Assembly (NCBI GenBank): GCA_029945945.1
Contig: JAQSDM010000012.1
Span: forward strand, 248,001 to 312,000
From: Algoriphagus sp.
GTDB lineage: Bacteria > Bacteroidota > Bacteroidia > Cytophagales > Cyclobacteriaceae
Length of the DNA: 64,000 bases
Reading direction: 5' to 3'
The translations under genes were made by a program, and so were the position numbers. Below are positions 18,508-26,704 of this stretch, piece after piece; within the stretch, counting starts at the first letter, position 1, and each line of letters opens with the position of its first letter. The notes beneath the pieces are model-generated. The model saw only the letters and a list, made by a program, of their open reading frames with translations, was not told the origin of the DNA and did not search any database.

Positions 18508-19173
18508 TTATTTTTTTACGAAATCCCTGTTCCGGATCATGTATCCCACGGAAACATACATCATCGTACTCTTTGTTGGATTGAAGTCAACTCCTTCCAC
18601 ATTAACTTTTTGGTTTCCTTCCTGTAGAAAATCAGTCAGGTAATATTTGAAACGAATGTAGTTGCCATACTTGCTTTTAACTTCTGCAAAAACCGAAGGA
18701 AGGAAAATGTTGGTACGATCGCTGAACCAGATGTTGGACTTTGATTTCTCGTCATTTACAAAAACTTTCTGCTTGTAGTTAATGGCAAATTCAGCTTCAA
18801 AACCTGCTGCAAATAAGTTGCCTGCCATATCCCCGGCCTTGAGAGCAACCGGGATACCGAGGGTATAAACTCGCTGCTTCAGTCTTACCGAATCATTCAG
18901 ATCCGTGATAATACCGACGTTTCTTACAGTCAATCCAGTGTAGAAACCTGATTTCTCACTGAAGTCGACGTGAAGCTGTTGGCCAAAGTTGATGAAGGGA
19001 GTGAAACGTGCGATGTTTGCAGTCTCAAGTCCGGTGGCTTCTACATTACCCCAGGAAAGGATGGTCTCGGTTGCAGAAACAGTGTACATTTCTTTGGTTT
19101 TGGTTCCGGCCTCCTGAGCCATCACCTGAAGTCCAAAAAAGCCGAAGAATGTTAGCAGTAATAATTTTTTCAT
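18508..19173 (-). CDS. Predicted outer-membrane beta-barrel protein of unknown function
   Basis: The 221-residue protein has a signal peptide (MKKLLLLTFFGFFGLQVMAQ) followed by alternating amphipathic strands (LHVDFSEKSGFYTGLTVRNV, VYTLGIPVALKAG, AEFAINYKQK, GNYIRFKYYLTDF) and ends near MYVSVGYMIRNR. The pattern fits a small porin-like barrel of about eight to ten strands. No known family motif was recognised. It converges with the sugar operon; a functional link is not shown. Confidence 0.7.
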   Translation of the reverse strand: MKKLLLLTFFGFFGLQVMAQEAGTKTKEMYTVSATETILSWGNVEATGLETANIARFTPFINFGQQLHVDFSEKSGFYTGLTVRNVGIITDLNDSVRLKQRVYTLGIPVALKAGDMAGNLFAAGFEAEFAINYKQKVFVNDEKSKSNIWFSDRTNIFLPSVFAEVKSKYGNYIRFKYYLTDFLQEGNQKVNVEGVDFNPTKSTMMYVSVGYMIRNRDFVKK

Positions 19174-19513
19174 GGAAAAAAGGTTTAAGTGTGAGTTTTA
19201 GAATTTCACTCAAAAGTAACCGATTTCAGTAATTCTTTTTTTTGGAAACAGGATTATTCAGGAAAAATATTGAATAGAATCTTGTGAGACTGATCACGAT
19301 TGAAGACCGAATTGAAAATGCAGTAAAAAACTCCGACGCTGCCATTAAATTCAAAAGAGAGATTTTTAAGTCTGAACTTGAGAAGGTCCTAACTGGAAAA
19401 AGGATGATGACTCTCAGAAATTTAACGACTAGAAAAGGTCCGGACGGACCTGCGGGCAGGCTAGGATACTCAGTAAACGAAATCATTTTTGTAAGGCATT
19501 CGTTGTTTTCAAC
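19174..19513. other. 340-base stretch without a convincing gene
   Basis: Between the barrel protein and the VOC gene nothing convincing is coded. A plus-strand frame opens at 19284 but runs antisense through the VOC gene. A GC-rich palindromic word (CCGGACGGACCTGCGGGCAGG in two pieces, about 19440-19460) resembles short Cytophagales intergenic repeats. The zone marks the left edge of an accessory region. Confidence 0.4.
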
Positions 19514-19960
19514 TTATACTTTTCCCTTATATTTTGGGTCAAAATCCACCATCCACTCAATACCGAATTTGTCCCTTAACATCCCAAAATACGAGCCCCA
19601 GGGACTATCTGCAATTGGTATTTCAATTTTTCCACCTGCTGAAAGTCCGTTAAATAATCTATTTGCTTCTTCTTTGCTTTCCGCACTTATAGAAATTTTA
19701 CTTCTGTTCTCATTCTCGTTGTGCTTTCCCAAACTTTCAGGTGTGTCGCTACCCATTAACACATTGTGGATACCAATAGGCAAAGCAATGTGCATTATTT
19801 TATTAGCTTCTTTGTCTACATCGGCAATTCCCAGGAACGCCATATCTTTAAAACGACTTATCATTGCGAACTCTCCGCCAAAAACTGACTTGTAGAATGT
19901 AAATGCTGCTTCTGCATTACCTTTGAAATGGATGTAAGGATTGATAAGTGCCATAATCAC
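19514..19960 (-). CDS. VOC family (PhnB-like) protein
   Basis: The 148-residue glyoxalase-fold protein begins MALINPYIHFKGNAEAAFTF (after an alternative upstream Met) and has FYKSVFGGEFAMISRFKDM and the C-terminal ADSPWGSYFGMLRDKFGIEWM motif typical of the PhnB/YjdN group. These proteins are common on gene cassettes and accessory islands; the substrate is unknown. Lies alone, just left of an IS110 element. Confidence 0.85.
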   Translation of the reverse strand: MIMALINPYIHFKGNAEAAFTFYKSVFGGEFAMISRFKDMAFLGIADVDKEANKIMHIALPIGIHNVLMGSDTPESLGKHNENENRSKISISAESKEEANRLFNGLSAGGKIEIPIADSPWGSYFGMLRDKFGIEWMVDFDPKYKGKV

Positions 19961-20047
19961 TATTTTTTGAGTTCTCTTTTATTTCTTGTTCTAAATGGAT
20001 GAGTGAAGGGGTGGCAATTCAATTCTGACTAACGGCACCCAAAACCC

Positions 20048-21406
20048 TTAAAATTCAGCTGTTTTGAGGCCGAGGTCGACTTCGGTGAGACCGAATTTAT
20101 CGATTTGCTTTTTGATCAGTTTAACTAAGCCCAACTTTCTTTTTTGATCCAGGAATAGGTATCCCTCCGGGTTGATGTAGGGAGTTCCTTTGACCACCAT
20201 GTTGGAAATAATTACCGCCAACTTTCTTGCTGTGGCGCTTATCGCGGAGACTCGTCCTTTTCGGAAACTGATCCGTTGAAAAAAGTCTCTTAGGGCTGTG
20301 GATTCTTTTAGATTTCCGATGGCATTGGCTGCATTCCGGAGGGCTATTTTTAGTCTGTTGCTTCCTTTTGGGACTTTGCTGGACAGGAGTTTCCCTCCGC
20401 TTACTTTATTGTTTGGAGCCAGTCGTAGCCAGGAAGTAAAGTGCTTGGCAGTTTTAAACTTTTTGATTCCTTCGGGTCCGACTTCGCTCATCAGTGATAG
20501 TATGGTGGAGAAGCTCATTCCTTCAATGGCCAACAGATCTGTTTCTTCAAAGAGTTGATAGGCTTTTAAGTTGAGGTCAATGTCTTTTGTAGTGTTTTTA
20601 TTAACTCGTTTGTGGATTTTGGGTTCGAGGTGATGCTGTCTTTTATTGTCATCAGAATGGATGATTTCATTGAGCATTTTTTCGATGTCGCATCGGGTGA
20701 TTTTTTCTTTGGTTTGATCATAGGTTTCCATATCCTGCTTCAGGGCAAAGAGGTATTCTTTTCTCCTGTTGCTTTGGAGCGCCTTGGCGATTTCTTCCTC
20801 ACTTTTACGGCAGTTTCAGTGGCAAAGAGCAGTGAGTTTTTGAGGGTCAGTTTCCCCTTCGCAAATGACCCGGATGATCAGAAGACCGGTGAGTCCGCAG
20901 ATGTCTCGGACTACTAAATCGAGTCTGAGATTGAGCAACCGGAGATATTTCTGCATTTTTTTGGAAGCTGATGCAGCAGAGTGAAGGAGGTTGGACCGAT
21001 GGCGGTAATAGGTTCGTAACTCTTCGGTCTTGCCTTCGGGTAGAAAGCTCCCGGTCAACAGACCAAGGGTATGGAGTTTTTGGATCCATTGGCAGTCTTT
21101 GATGTCGGTTTTTTTACCCTTGATGTTTTTGGTAAACTTTCCGTTGCAGAGAATTACTTCAAAGCCTTTTGAGATCAAGACTAGGTAAAGATTCTGCCAG
21201 TAAGTCCCTGTACTTTCCATGGCGACAGTTTTTATTGATTTTTCCTTCAACCAGTCGGCCATGGAAAACAGATCTTGGTTGAATACCCGGTACTCCCGAA
21301 CATCCTGTTCGGACTGGCCCACTGCCACCCAGTGGGAACGGCTACCGATGTCTACCCCCGCAGCCTGCGGGTTGACGACTTCCATTGAAATAGATTCCTG
21401 TTCCAT
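20048..21406 (-). pseudogene. IS110 transposase, interrupted by one in-frame TGA
   Basis: The N-terminal part (21406-20816) has the RuvC-like DEDD residues (Asp in GVDIGSRSHW, Glu in VAMESTGTYW, Asp in KKTDIKDCQW). The C-terminal part (20731-20048) has the transposase_20 domain with the catalytic-Ser segment NKVSGGKLLSSK. The two parts are in the same frame: the TGA at 20816-20818 falls in LTALCH*NCRKSEEEIAKAL, and reading straight through gives a 452-position protein with no shift. The stop falls between the two domains. A single base change explains it; unassisted expression would give two fragments. Confidence 0.9.
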
Positions 21407-21462
21407 AAAAATCAGGTTATAAATACTCTCCGGGAATTTGCTTTTGGCAAGAAAATATTTTG

Positions 21463-21624
21463 AACGGGGTACTACTTCTGTAGGCCTCCACTAAGGTCAT
21501 CGCAAGCATCCCAACCAGAATGACGCCCGTGCTTCCCGATAAATCAGGAGCGACAGTTCTAAAATCGGCCTTGCAGAGAGTGATTGAATTTAGCGAAAAA
21601 CGGTTGAGGTGCCTTTACCCCGTT
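21463..21624 (-). ncRNA. Candidate IS110 bridge RNA region
   Basis: In the transposase's upstream non-coding end, AACGGGGTA and TACCCCGTT (21463-21471 and 21616-21624) form a perfect 9-bp closing stem around 144 bases. An inner AGGCACCTC/GAGGCCT pairing extends it, and GTCAT/ATGAC makes an internal stem-loop. Size, placement and layout (a closing stem with internal loops) agree with bridge RNAs of IS110 elements. No computed fold was run. Confidence 0.45.
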
Positions 21625-21758
21625 AGCACACGAAGTCAACTTTTTTAAAAGTAGGGGGAATGACCGCTAACGTTTGTGCTTCCGCAACTTCTGCGCAAGG
21701 CATGCTTATTTGGAAGCCTTGCGAAACAGTTGCGGGTATATTTGAATTAATTCTTTCC

Positions 21759-22004
21759 TCACTTCACAAACAACACCCCAATTCCAGCATCTCTCACCAG
21801 CTTATTAAAAGCCGGAATCGCTGTTTCGAGCAAGCGCGTTCCTTCGGCTTTGAGTGGTTCCCATTCTTTGGTGAGTTCGGTATAGCGATCTCGGGAACCT
21901 TTGTTCACTTTCGGAATGGAGCTTTCTGTTTGATTGATCAGGAACATATAGTTCGCAGTGAATTTGTTCGGGAAGTTTTCTACTTCGTCGTTGGCGGGTT
22001 TAGA
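21759..22004 (-). pseudogene. 3' remnant of a larger gene, possibly a BNR/VPS10-type glycosyl-hydrolase-like protein
   Basis: An open frame of 81 codons ends in AFNKLVRDAGIGVLFVK and is closed at its 5' side by a TAG just before KPANDEVENFPNKFTANYMF. The text reads as a C-terminal tail with no start of its own. It resembles the ends of large secreted BNR/VPS10-propeller proteins in Bacteroidetes, from memory only. The rest of the gene is gone, presumably lost with the IS110 insertion or a deletion on the other side. Confidence 0.45.
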
Positions 22005-22020
22005 CTATCCCCAAATACAC

Positions 22021-22651
22021 TTAATCTGAAAGAAAACATTTCCCGATTTTTGAATTAAACTGGCTAAATGCCAAATAAACATGCCAATGATACGATGCTT
22101 GATCTAAATTCAATTCCATCATTGCAAAACCCGAAATTCTCCTGAATTTTGTTTCTAACCAGACAAATTTTTGTTCTTCCGGAGCGTAGCAGACAACAAA
22201 GGTTTCATCAGTCGGTTGGGCTTTTCCTTCCGTGGAATTGTTTTCCCATGTAATTTCCAACCTATTGCCATTTTTAGTCAAGTGAGGGTTTTGAGGTCCC
22301 AGGAGACTTCCTTTACTAATGAGGAGGAATGCAGGATCGATTTTAGGTTCCCGCCTGTGATTGTAACCTTTTGTGTTGATTTCAGAATAAGCCCAATGCA
22401 TTCCTTTTTTACTCTGGGTCAAAAATTCCTGGTACCCAAAGTCTAATACCCGTTTTATAGGCTTTAAAAAATTGTTGATGGATGTCAGTTTCTCCCTTTG
22501 TATGAGTTGCAGAGGACTTGGATTATTTTTGTTTTTATGATTTCGAGAGGGCTTGCTTCGAACGACGGTTTTTCCGTTGAGCGTGTAGAAAACAAGGTTT
22601 CCAACCTTTCCTTTAGGTAGGATCAGATTTGAATTTGGTAAAAACCGCCAT
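22021..22651 (-). pseudogene. DUF6266 family protein with a frameshift near the start
   Basis: The long frame reads GKVGNLVFYTLNGKTVVRSK, then FLKPIKRVLDFGYQEF, PAFLLISKGSLLGPQNP and the C-terminal strand FVWLETKFRR, the DUF6266 layout seen in Bacteroidetes. The only good start, ATG at 22651 (MAVFTKFKSDPT, stop at 22613-22615), is in a different frame by one base. A one-base indel near 22615-22625 would join them into about 209 residues. Translation from an internal TTG at 22422 is possible but would remove the conserved N-terminus. Function unknown. Confidence 0.65.
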
Positions 22652-22723
22652 AGCTTAAAAATTCAGTAGTAAATCAACTAGACTATTAACCTAAGTAAAA
22701 CTAAATGCAAATCAAAATAAAAA

Positions 22724-22826
22724 CTCTGCTAATTCATAGATTAACAGAGGTTTATGATAGAGTAAGTATAGGTTTTAAGTATAGAAACCCTAACAAAACT
22801 CTATCAATAGGGTATATTAACCCTAA
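22724..22826. other. Three successive hairpins in a non-coding gap
   Basis: Hairpin 1 pairs 22724-22733 with 22740-22749 (one mismatch, 6-base loop). Hairpin 2 pairs GATAGAGT (22756-22763) with ACTCTATC (22798-22805) and nests GGTTT/AAACC; it contains a direct repeat AAGTATAG (22764 and 22777). Hairpin 3 pairs TAGGGT with ACCCTA (22808-22825). The block lies between the DUF6266 start and two small genes. It may be terminators, a small RNA or a remnant of a mobile end. Confidence 0.4.
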
Positions 22827-22844
22827 ATAAAGTGATGCATTCCT

Positions 22845-23063
22845 CTAAGGTTTTTCAGGATTATGCTTTGGTGGAATATGCTCTGAAATCAGATTCCACA
22901 GGAGTTCAAAAAAGAAAAGCCGGGCGGCCGGGTCTTCTCCTTCCAAATGTTTATTTAGGTAGCAAACCCATCCCTTTTGGATTTCCCACAAATATTGGCG
23001 GATGGTTTCGGAGTCATGGCATTCAAAGAGTTCCTTGCCAGAGTGTTTGGTTAGTGGATCCAT
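22845..23063 (-). CDS. Small orphan protein, second of a coupled pair
   Basis: The 72-residue product (MDPLTKHSGKELFECHDSET onward) is acidic and helical with aromatic residues (LFFFELLWNLISEHIPPKHN). Its ATG lies two bases after the TAG of the preceding small gene, which argues that both are real and translationally coupled. I recognise no family. The opposite strand is also open here but has no coding signs. Confidence 0.5.
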   Translation of the reverse strand: MDPLTKHSGKELFECHDSETIRQYLWEIQKGWVCYLNKHLEGEDPAARLFFFELLWNLISEHIPPKHNPEKP

Positions 23064-23065
23064 TG

Positions 23066-23320
23066 CTATTTTTCTTTAAGTTTTTCTGCTACAGTAAGTT
23101 CCAGTCTATTGCTTTCTTGGATGAGAGCGGTGCTGTGAATTAGACAGAGATCTTCAGAATCCCATTCCCTGAAGATTGCAGCTATAAGTTTTCTGTTGAT
23201 TTCGAGAGCTTGGAGCAAATGTTCGGAGTGCTGCACATGGCCTTGGCCGTTGATAACTTTGCAATTTCCTCCGAAGGAAATGGGAGATTTTTGGATATTT
23301 GAGAGGTGTAGAAATAACAT
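23066..23320 (-). CDS. Small orphan protein, first of a coupled pair
   Basis: The 84-residue product has a compact N-terminal part (LHLSNIQKSPISFGGNCKVI) and a helical C-terminus (HSEHLLQALEINRKLIAAIF, LIHSTALIQESNRLELTVAE). It is the first gene of a two-gene unit divergent from an XRE regulator, with strong inverted repeats in the shared upstream region. No family recognised; a regulator-controlled accessory module is possible. Confidence 0.5.
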   Translation of the reverse strand: MLFLHLSNIQKSPISFGGNCKVINGQGHVQHSEHLLQALEINRKLIAAIFREWDSEDLCLIHSTALIQESNRLELTVAEKLKEK

Positions 23321-23361
23321 GATTTTTTCGTTAAAGTGTACTCGAAAGATGGCTGGGCTAG

Positions 23362-23422
23362 ATTTTCTATCCCATTCCGAAAGGGAATGAATTAGAAAAT
23401 GACAGGGATAAATTATTCCCTG
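23362..23422. promoter_or_regulatory. Strong inverted repeats in the divergent regulator region
   Basis: ATTTTCTA (23362-23369) pairs with TAGAAAAT (23393-23400), with an inner CATTCC/GGAATG stem. This is followed at once by CAGGGA/TCCCTG (23403-23408 and 23417-23422). The word TCCCTGTC recurs at 23475-23482. The block lies between a minus-strand gene pair and a plus-strand XRE regulator, so operator sites are plausible. Confidence 0.45.
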
Positions 23423-23511
23423 ATTTCAAAGCAATTCTATGATATTAAAACACTTAAAAAATAAAATCCGTCATTCCCTGTCACCAATAGTTAGCGAATT
23501 TTCAAGAATAC

Positions 23512-23542
23512 TTGCCATAGTCGGATTAATGGAATAATTTAG
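23512..23542 (+). promoter_or_regulatory. Possible promoter of the XRE regulator
   Basis: TTG at 23512-23514 is followed after 20 bases by TAATTTAG (23535-23542), one base off the Bacteroidetes TAnnTTTG element. It is about 55 bases before the ATG at 23596. Confidence 0.4.
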
Positions 23543-23595
23543 TTTTAGGCAGCATTTAGAAAAGCCATATTTTTCCAATATCAATCTTCAATACT

Positions 23596-23994
23596 ATGAA
23601 CGAAAAAATTCACCACGGCCGGAATATCAAGCGCTTTCGAGAAATGATGGGCATCAAGCAGGAATCACTTGCCTTTGAACTCGGTCCGGACTGGTCACAA
23701 AAAAAGGTCAGCTTGCTCGAGCAAAGGGAAGAAGTGGAGGAGGAATTATTGCGTCAGGTAGCGGAGATTTTGAAAGTTCCTGCTGAAGCGATTAAGAGTT
23801 TTAATGAAGAAAAAGCTATCAATGTTATTTCAAGTACATTTAATGACAATTCGGCTGTAGTTAATAATAACCCAACATTCAATCCAATAGACAAGTGGGT
23901 TGAGGCATTAGAAGAGAACAAAAAGCTTTACGAACGGCTTTTGGAATCCGAGCGTGAGAAGGTTGATTTGCTGAAGAAAATGCTGGATAAGTAA
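23596..23994 (+). CDS. XRE-type helix-turn-helix regulator with C-terminal coiled coil
   Basis: The 132-residue protein has an N-terminal HTH (GRNIKRFREMMGIKQESLAF, then SQKKVSLLEQREEVEEELLR) covering about residues 8-65, a linker rich in Asn (STFNDNSAVVNNNPTFNP) and a C-terminal coiled coil (VEALEENKKLYERLLESERE). Very similar proteins are common in Bacteroidetes. It probably dimerises through the coiled coil and may bind the inverted repeats upstream, autoregulating and controlling the divergent gene pair. Confidence 0.85.
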   Translation: MNEKIHHGRNIKRFREMMGIKQESLAFELGPDWSQKKVSLLEQREEVEEELLRQVAEILKVPAEAIKSFNEEKAINVISSTFNDNSAVVNNNPTFNPIDKWVEALEENKKLYERLLESEREKVDLLKKMLDK

Positions 23995-24002
23995 ATAATT
24001 AT

Positions 24003-24086
24003 AGACTCTGAACCTCGATATACTGCTTCGGAACTGGTAATTACAGATTCAGAACCTCGAGATACCGGTTCGGAACTGGTAAATAG
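24003..24086. repeat. Two tandem 42-base imperfect repeats
   Basis: The unit begins AGA(C/T)TC and includes GAACCTCGA, a variable middle and TTCGGAACTGGTAA. Copies are at 24003-24044 and 24045-24086, directly after the XRE gene stop and before the IS21 element. No coding capacity is seen. Confidence 0.7.
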
Positions 24087-24227
24087 AGTGATTCAATCCT
24101 CTCAGAGGTGTTTTGGAAAAGTGAATTGCAAATTCTATTTGATAGTAAGGTGCATATGCCGATTAAATTGACCCCCTAGAGTTAGTTGGATTTTTGGGTC
24201 AGAAAAGTGGAATTCTGTAAGGCTAAG

Positions 24228-24971
24228 TTAGGGGTTGGCTTGGTTTATTTTTCGCTTTTTTCGTAGAGATTCTCCCTGTAGTTCCAGTCGGTGTGCATCA
24301 TGTACGATCCGGTCCAGAATTGCATCTGCCAGGGTCTGATCTCAGATTACTTCGTACCATGCGTTTACAGGAAGTTGTGAGGTGATGATGGTTGATTTTT
24401 TACCGTGTCGGTCTTCGATGATTTCCATCAGCAGCATGCGGCTCTGAATGTCCAAGGGCTGGATTCCAAAGTCATCCAGAATGAGTACATCCTGTTTCTC
24501 GAGCCTGATCATTTCTTTGATAGAAGAGCCGTCTGCCTTTGCCATTTTCAGTTGGGTAAGCAACCTGTTGGTATTAGTGTAGAGGACTTTGTGTCCTTGT
24601 GCGCAGGCTTGGTTGCCCAGTGCACAGGCGAGGTAACTTTTCCCTGTCCCCGTACTTCCCGTGAGCAGGATGTTTTCTCCCTTTTTGATGTAACCACCGT
24701 CTGCCAGGCGGAGTAGCTGGTTTTTGTCCAGCATTCTTTCAGGATGGAAGTCAAGTCCTTCCACGGTTGCTTTATAGCGGAATCTGGCGTTTCTCAGGCT
24801 TCGCTCCATACTCCGGTTTTGGCGTTCGTCCCATTCGTTTTCCACCAGCAAGTGGATGAGTTCGTCGGCCGTTAGGCCGGCCATTGACTGGGTCTGGGTG
24901 GCATGTTTGAAGCTGCGGAGCATGCCGTAGAGCTTCATTTTTCTCATTTTTTCAAGCGTCTGTTCGATCAT
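24228..24971 (-). pseudogene. istB: IS21 helper ATPase IstB with a premature TGA
   Basis: The frame has the AAA+ Walker A GSTGTGKSYLACALG, Walker B DVLILDDFG and the sensor segment TIITSQLPV. The TGA at 24342-24344 stops it at NAWYEVI after 209 residues. Reading through in the same frame gives [20 protein letters not shown] and [10 protein letters not shown], the normal IstB C-terminus, to a stop at 24228-24230. Relatives have Gly (GGN) at the stop position, so one GGA-to-TGA change is the simplest cause. The protein would lose about 38 residues. Confidence 0.88.
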
Positions 24972-24982
24972 GTGATTTGGTT

Positions 24983-26539
24983 TTAACTGTAATATTCTTT
25001 GCCCCGGATATTGTAATGACGGGGTGTCAGTGCGGTGTCGTCCAGCTGTTCTTCTGACAGACTGAGTGTATCAAGATTCTTAGACAGGATGTCTTCGATG
25101 ATGGGATAAGTATAAATTCCGTATTCAGCAGCCCGTTTACAGGCTAATATCAGCCGTGAGTTCCCCGCTTTCCTGGCCAGATGGAGGATGCCTGCACAGG
25201 ATTTGTATCCCTGCTCGGCATGGGGCTTGGTTTCCATCAGCGCAGCCAGGTAGTCGCCGACTTCCCTGCTGATCTTGCTTCCTTCTCCCACAAAATAGTC
25301 AAAACTCCAGCTGGACACGTACCGCTGGCTTATGGCCAGATGATCAGCTGAGGTGGTGTACTTGTGCTTGCGGCGGTCTCTTTTGTGCTGGGCAATTCGG
25401 TGGTATCGGTAGAAAATCTCCACCCGCTCGTCATTGTAGAGCACTTTGACTTTCTTGCCGATGAACTGATGGGGAACGCTGTAGTAATGCTTGTCCACGG
25501 CCAGACAGACGTGGGTGTTTTTCATTACCGTGGAGATCTTCACCTGCATCAGCTGGTAAGGCAGGGCTGGAAGTGCCTGTAGACTTTCCCTTTCGAGCTG
25601 CTCAAACTGTTCCCGACGACTTTCTTCTCCCCGGAGGGCCCGGTCATTATAAGAGGCGAGAAGTGGCCTCAGAGCTTCATTGAGTCCTTCCAAAGAAAAG
25701 AACACCTTGTTTTGAAGGTGGATGTAGATCCGCTGGTAAACCAGTTTGACAGCTCCTTCAACCAAAGATTTTTCCCTTGGCTGACGTGGCCGGGTGGGAA
25801 GAATGCTGGTGCCATAATGCTCTGCAAAGGATTCAAAGGTTTCGTTGAGTACCGGGGAATATTTGCTTCCCTTCTGTACCGCCGACTTGAGATTGTCCGG
25901 AACAATGGCTCTGGGAACCCCTCCGTAGTACTCAAGCATCCTGCGGCAGCTTTCCGTAAAATCCTCCTTCTTTTGGGTTAGGGTTGCTTCCATGTAGGTG
26001 TATTGGCTGCATCCGAGCACTCCCAAAAAAGCCTGGACGGGAATATGCTCGCCTGTCTCCGGATCGGTGATGTAAAGAGGTTTGCCGGCATAATCAATGA
26101 AGACTTTATCACCCGCCTTGTGCTCAAAATGCATCGTCAGACTCCTTCGGTTCAGGTATTCGCCGAGATAGGCTTTGAACTGGCTACAGCGGTAACCCTG
26201 AGGGTGTTTGGCGATGTAATCCTCCCAAAGACGCTGCTGGGTCATGCCTTTGCGGCGGAGCTCTTTGGAGATCGCAGGCAATAGCGCGGACAGGATTTCC
26301 TGTCGCTTACTCTGTTGCTGGGGTGCCGGAGGACCAAGGATCAGCTCAGAAAGTGCTTCATCGGACAGCTGTTCCATATCTTGGTAAGTAAGCGCTGTCT
26401 CTTTAAACCGTCTGAGATAACTTTTGACGGTATTGCGGGCAACCCCGGTAAGCTGGCTCAGCTGTTTGGAGCCACGGCCTTCAAAATGGCCTCTTAAAAT
26501 CTGTCGAATCTTATTCATGGTAAGGGGTCGGTTAGCCAT
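24983..26539 (-). CDS. istA: IS21 transposase IstA (intact)
   Basis: The 518-residue DDE transposase starts MANRPLTMNKIRQILRGHFE and has an N-terminal HTH (SKQLSQLTGVARNTVKSYLR). The catalytic triad is visible: Asp in VFIDYAGKPLYI, Asp in IVPDNLKSAV and Glu in EKSLVEGAVKLVYQR. It has full length for the family. istB follows 11 bases later. Several repeat copies lie upstream within the element's right end, where the transposase is known to bind. Confidence 0.95.
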   Translation of the reverse strand: MANRPLTMNKIRQILRGHFEGRGSKQLSQLTGVARNTVKSYLRRFKETALTYQDMEQLSDEALSELILGPPAPQQQSKRQEILSALLPAISKELRRKGMTQQRLWEDYIAKHPQGYRCSQFKAYLGEYLNRRSLTMHFEHKAGDKVFIDYAGKPLYITDPETGEHIPVQAFLGVLGCSQYTYMEATLTQKKEDFTESCRRMLEYYGGVPRAIVPDNLKSAVQKGSKYSPVLNETFESFAEHYGTSILPTRPRQPREKSLVEGAVKLVYQRIYIHLQNKVFFSLEGLNEALRPLLASYNDRALRGEESRREQFEQLERESLQALPALPYQLMQVKISTVMKNTHVCLAVDKHYYSVPHQFIGKKVKVLYNDERVEIFYRYHRIAQHKRDRRKHKYTTSADHLAISQRYVSSWSFDYFVGEGSKISREVGDYLAALMETKPHAEQGYKSCAGILHLARKAGNSRLILACKRAAEYGIYTYPIIEDILSKNLDTLSLSEEQLDDTALTPRHYNIRGKEYYS

Positions 26540-26614
26540 CGGTTCAGGGTAGTTAATCCTGATCCAACAGCCTTTGGAAGACCACTATTCCATTCCCAAA
26601 AAATATTCCTCCAA

Positions 26615-26704
26615 GGGGGTCAGTTTGCTCCGGCGGCCGGGGGTCAATTTGACCCGGCGAGAAGGGGTCAGTTTACTCCGGCTAGCGGGGGTCAATTTGA
26701 CCGG
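26615..26704. repeat. Four 24-base-spaced terminal repeats of the IS21 element
   Basis: Copies of GGGGTCA(G/A)TTT followed by variants of GCTCCGG/GACCCGG start at 26615, 26639, 26663 and 26687, an exact 24-base period. The outermost one is the terminal inverted repeat. IS21 elements carry multiple such transposase-binding sites; the left end shows one clear copy. Confidence 0.88.

Larger units (their letters stand above)
20029..21672 (-). mobile_element. IS110-family insertion element (proposed limits)
   Basis: The element spans a DEDD transposase reading frame plus a 266-base upstream non-coding region. The limits are inferred from a shared CTAACG word at both ends (20029-20034 and 21667-21672; CGTTAG on the element's strand); IS110 elements lack terminal inverted repeats and share a short core at both junctions. 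The non-coding end is where members encode the bridge RNA. The transposase is broken by one stop codon, so the copy is probably inactive. Confidence 0.6.

Noticed and set aside
19284..19895. Plus-strand 203-codon frame
   Set aside because: It runs antisense through the VOC gene, which has clear family motifs; the frame's own product has no recognisable domain.
22832..23143. Plus-strand frame opposite the two small orphan genes
   Set aside because: It is low-complexity and shows no coding signs, whereas the minus-strand pair has a tight stop-start junction.
20816..24344. TGA codons in the two IS genes read as selenocysteine
   Set aside because: Neither position is a Cys/Sec site in its family, no selenocysteine insertion hairpin is evident after the codons, and relatives carry ordinary residues there.
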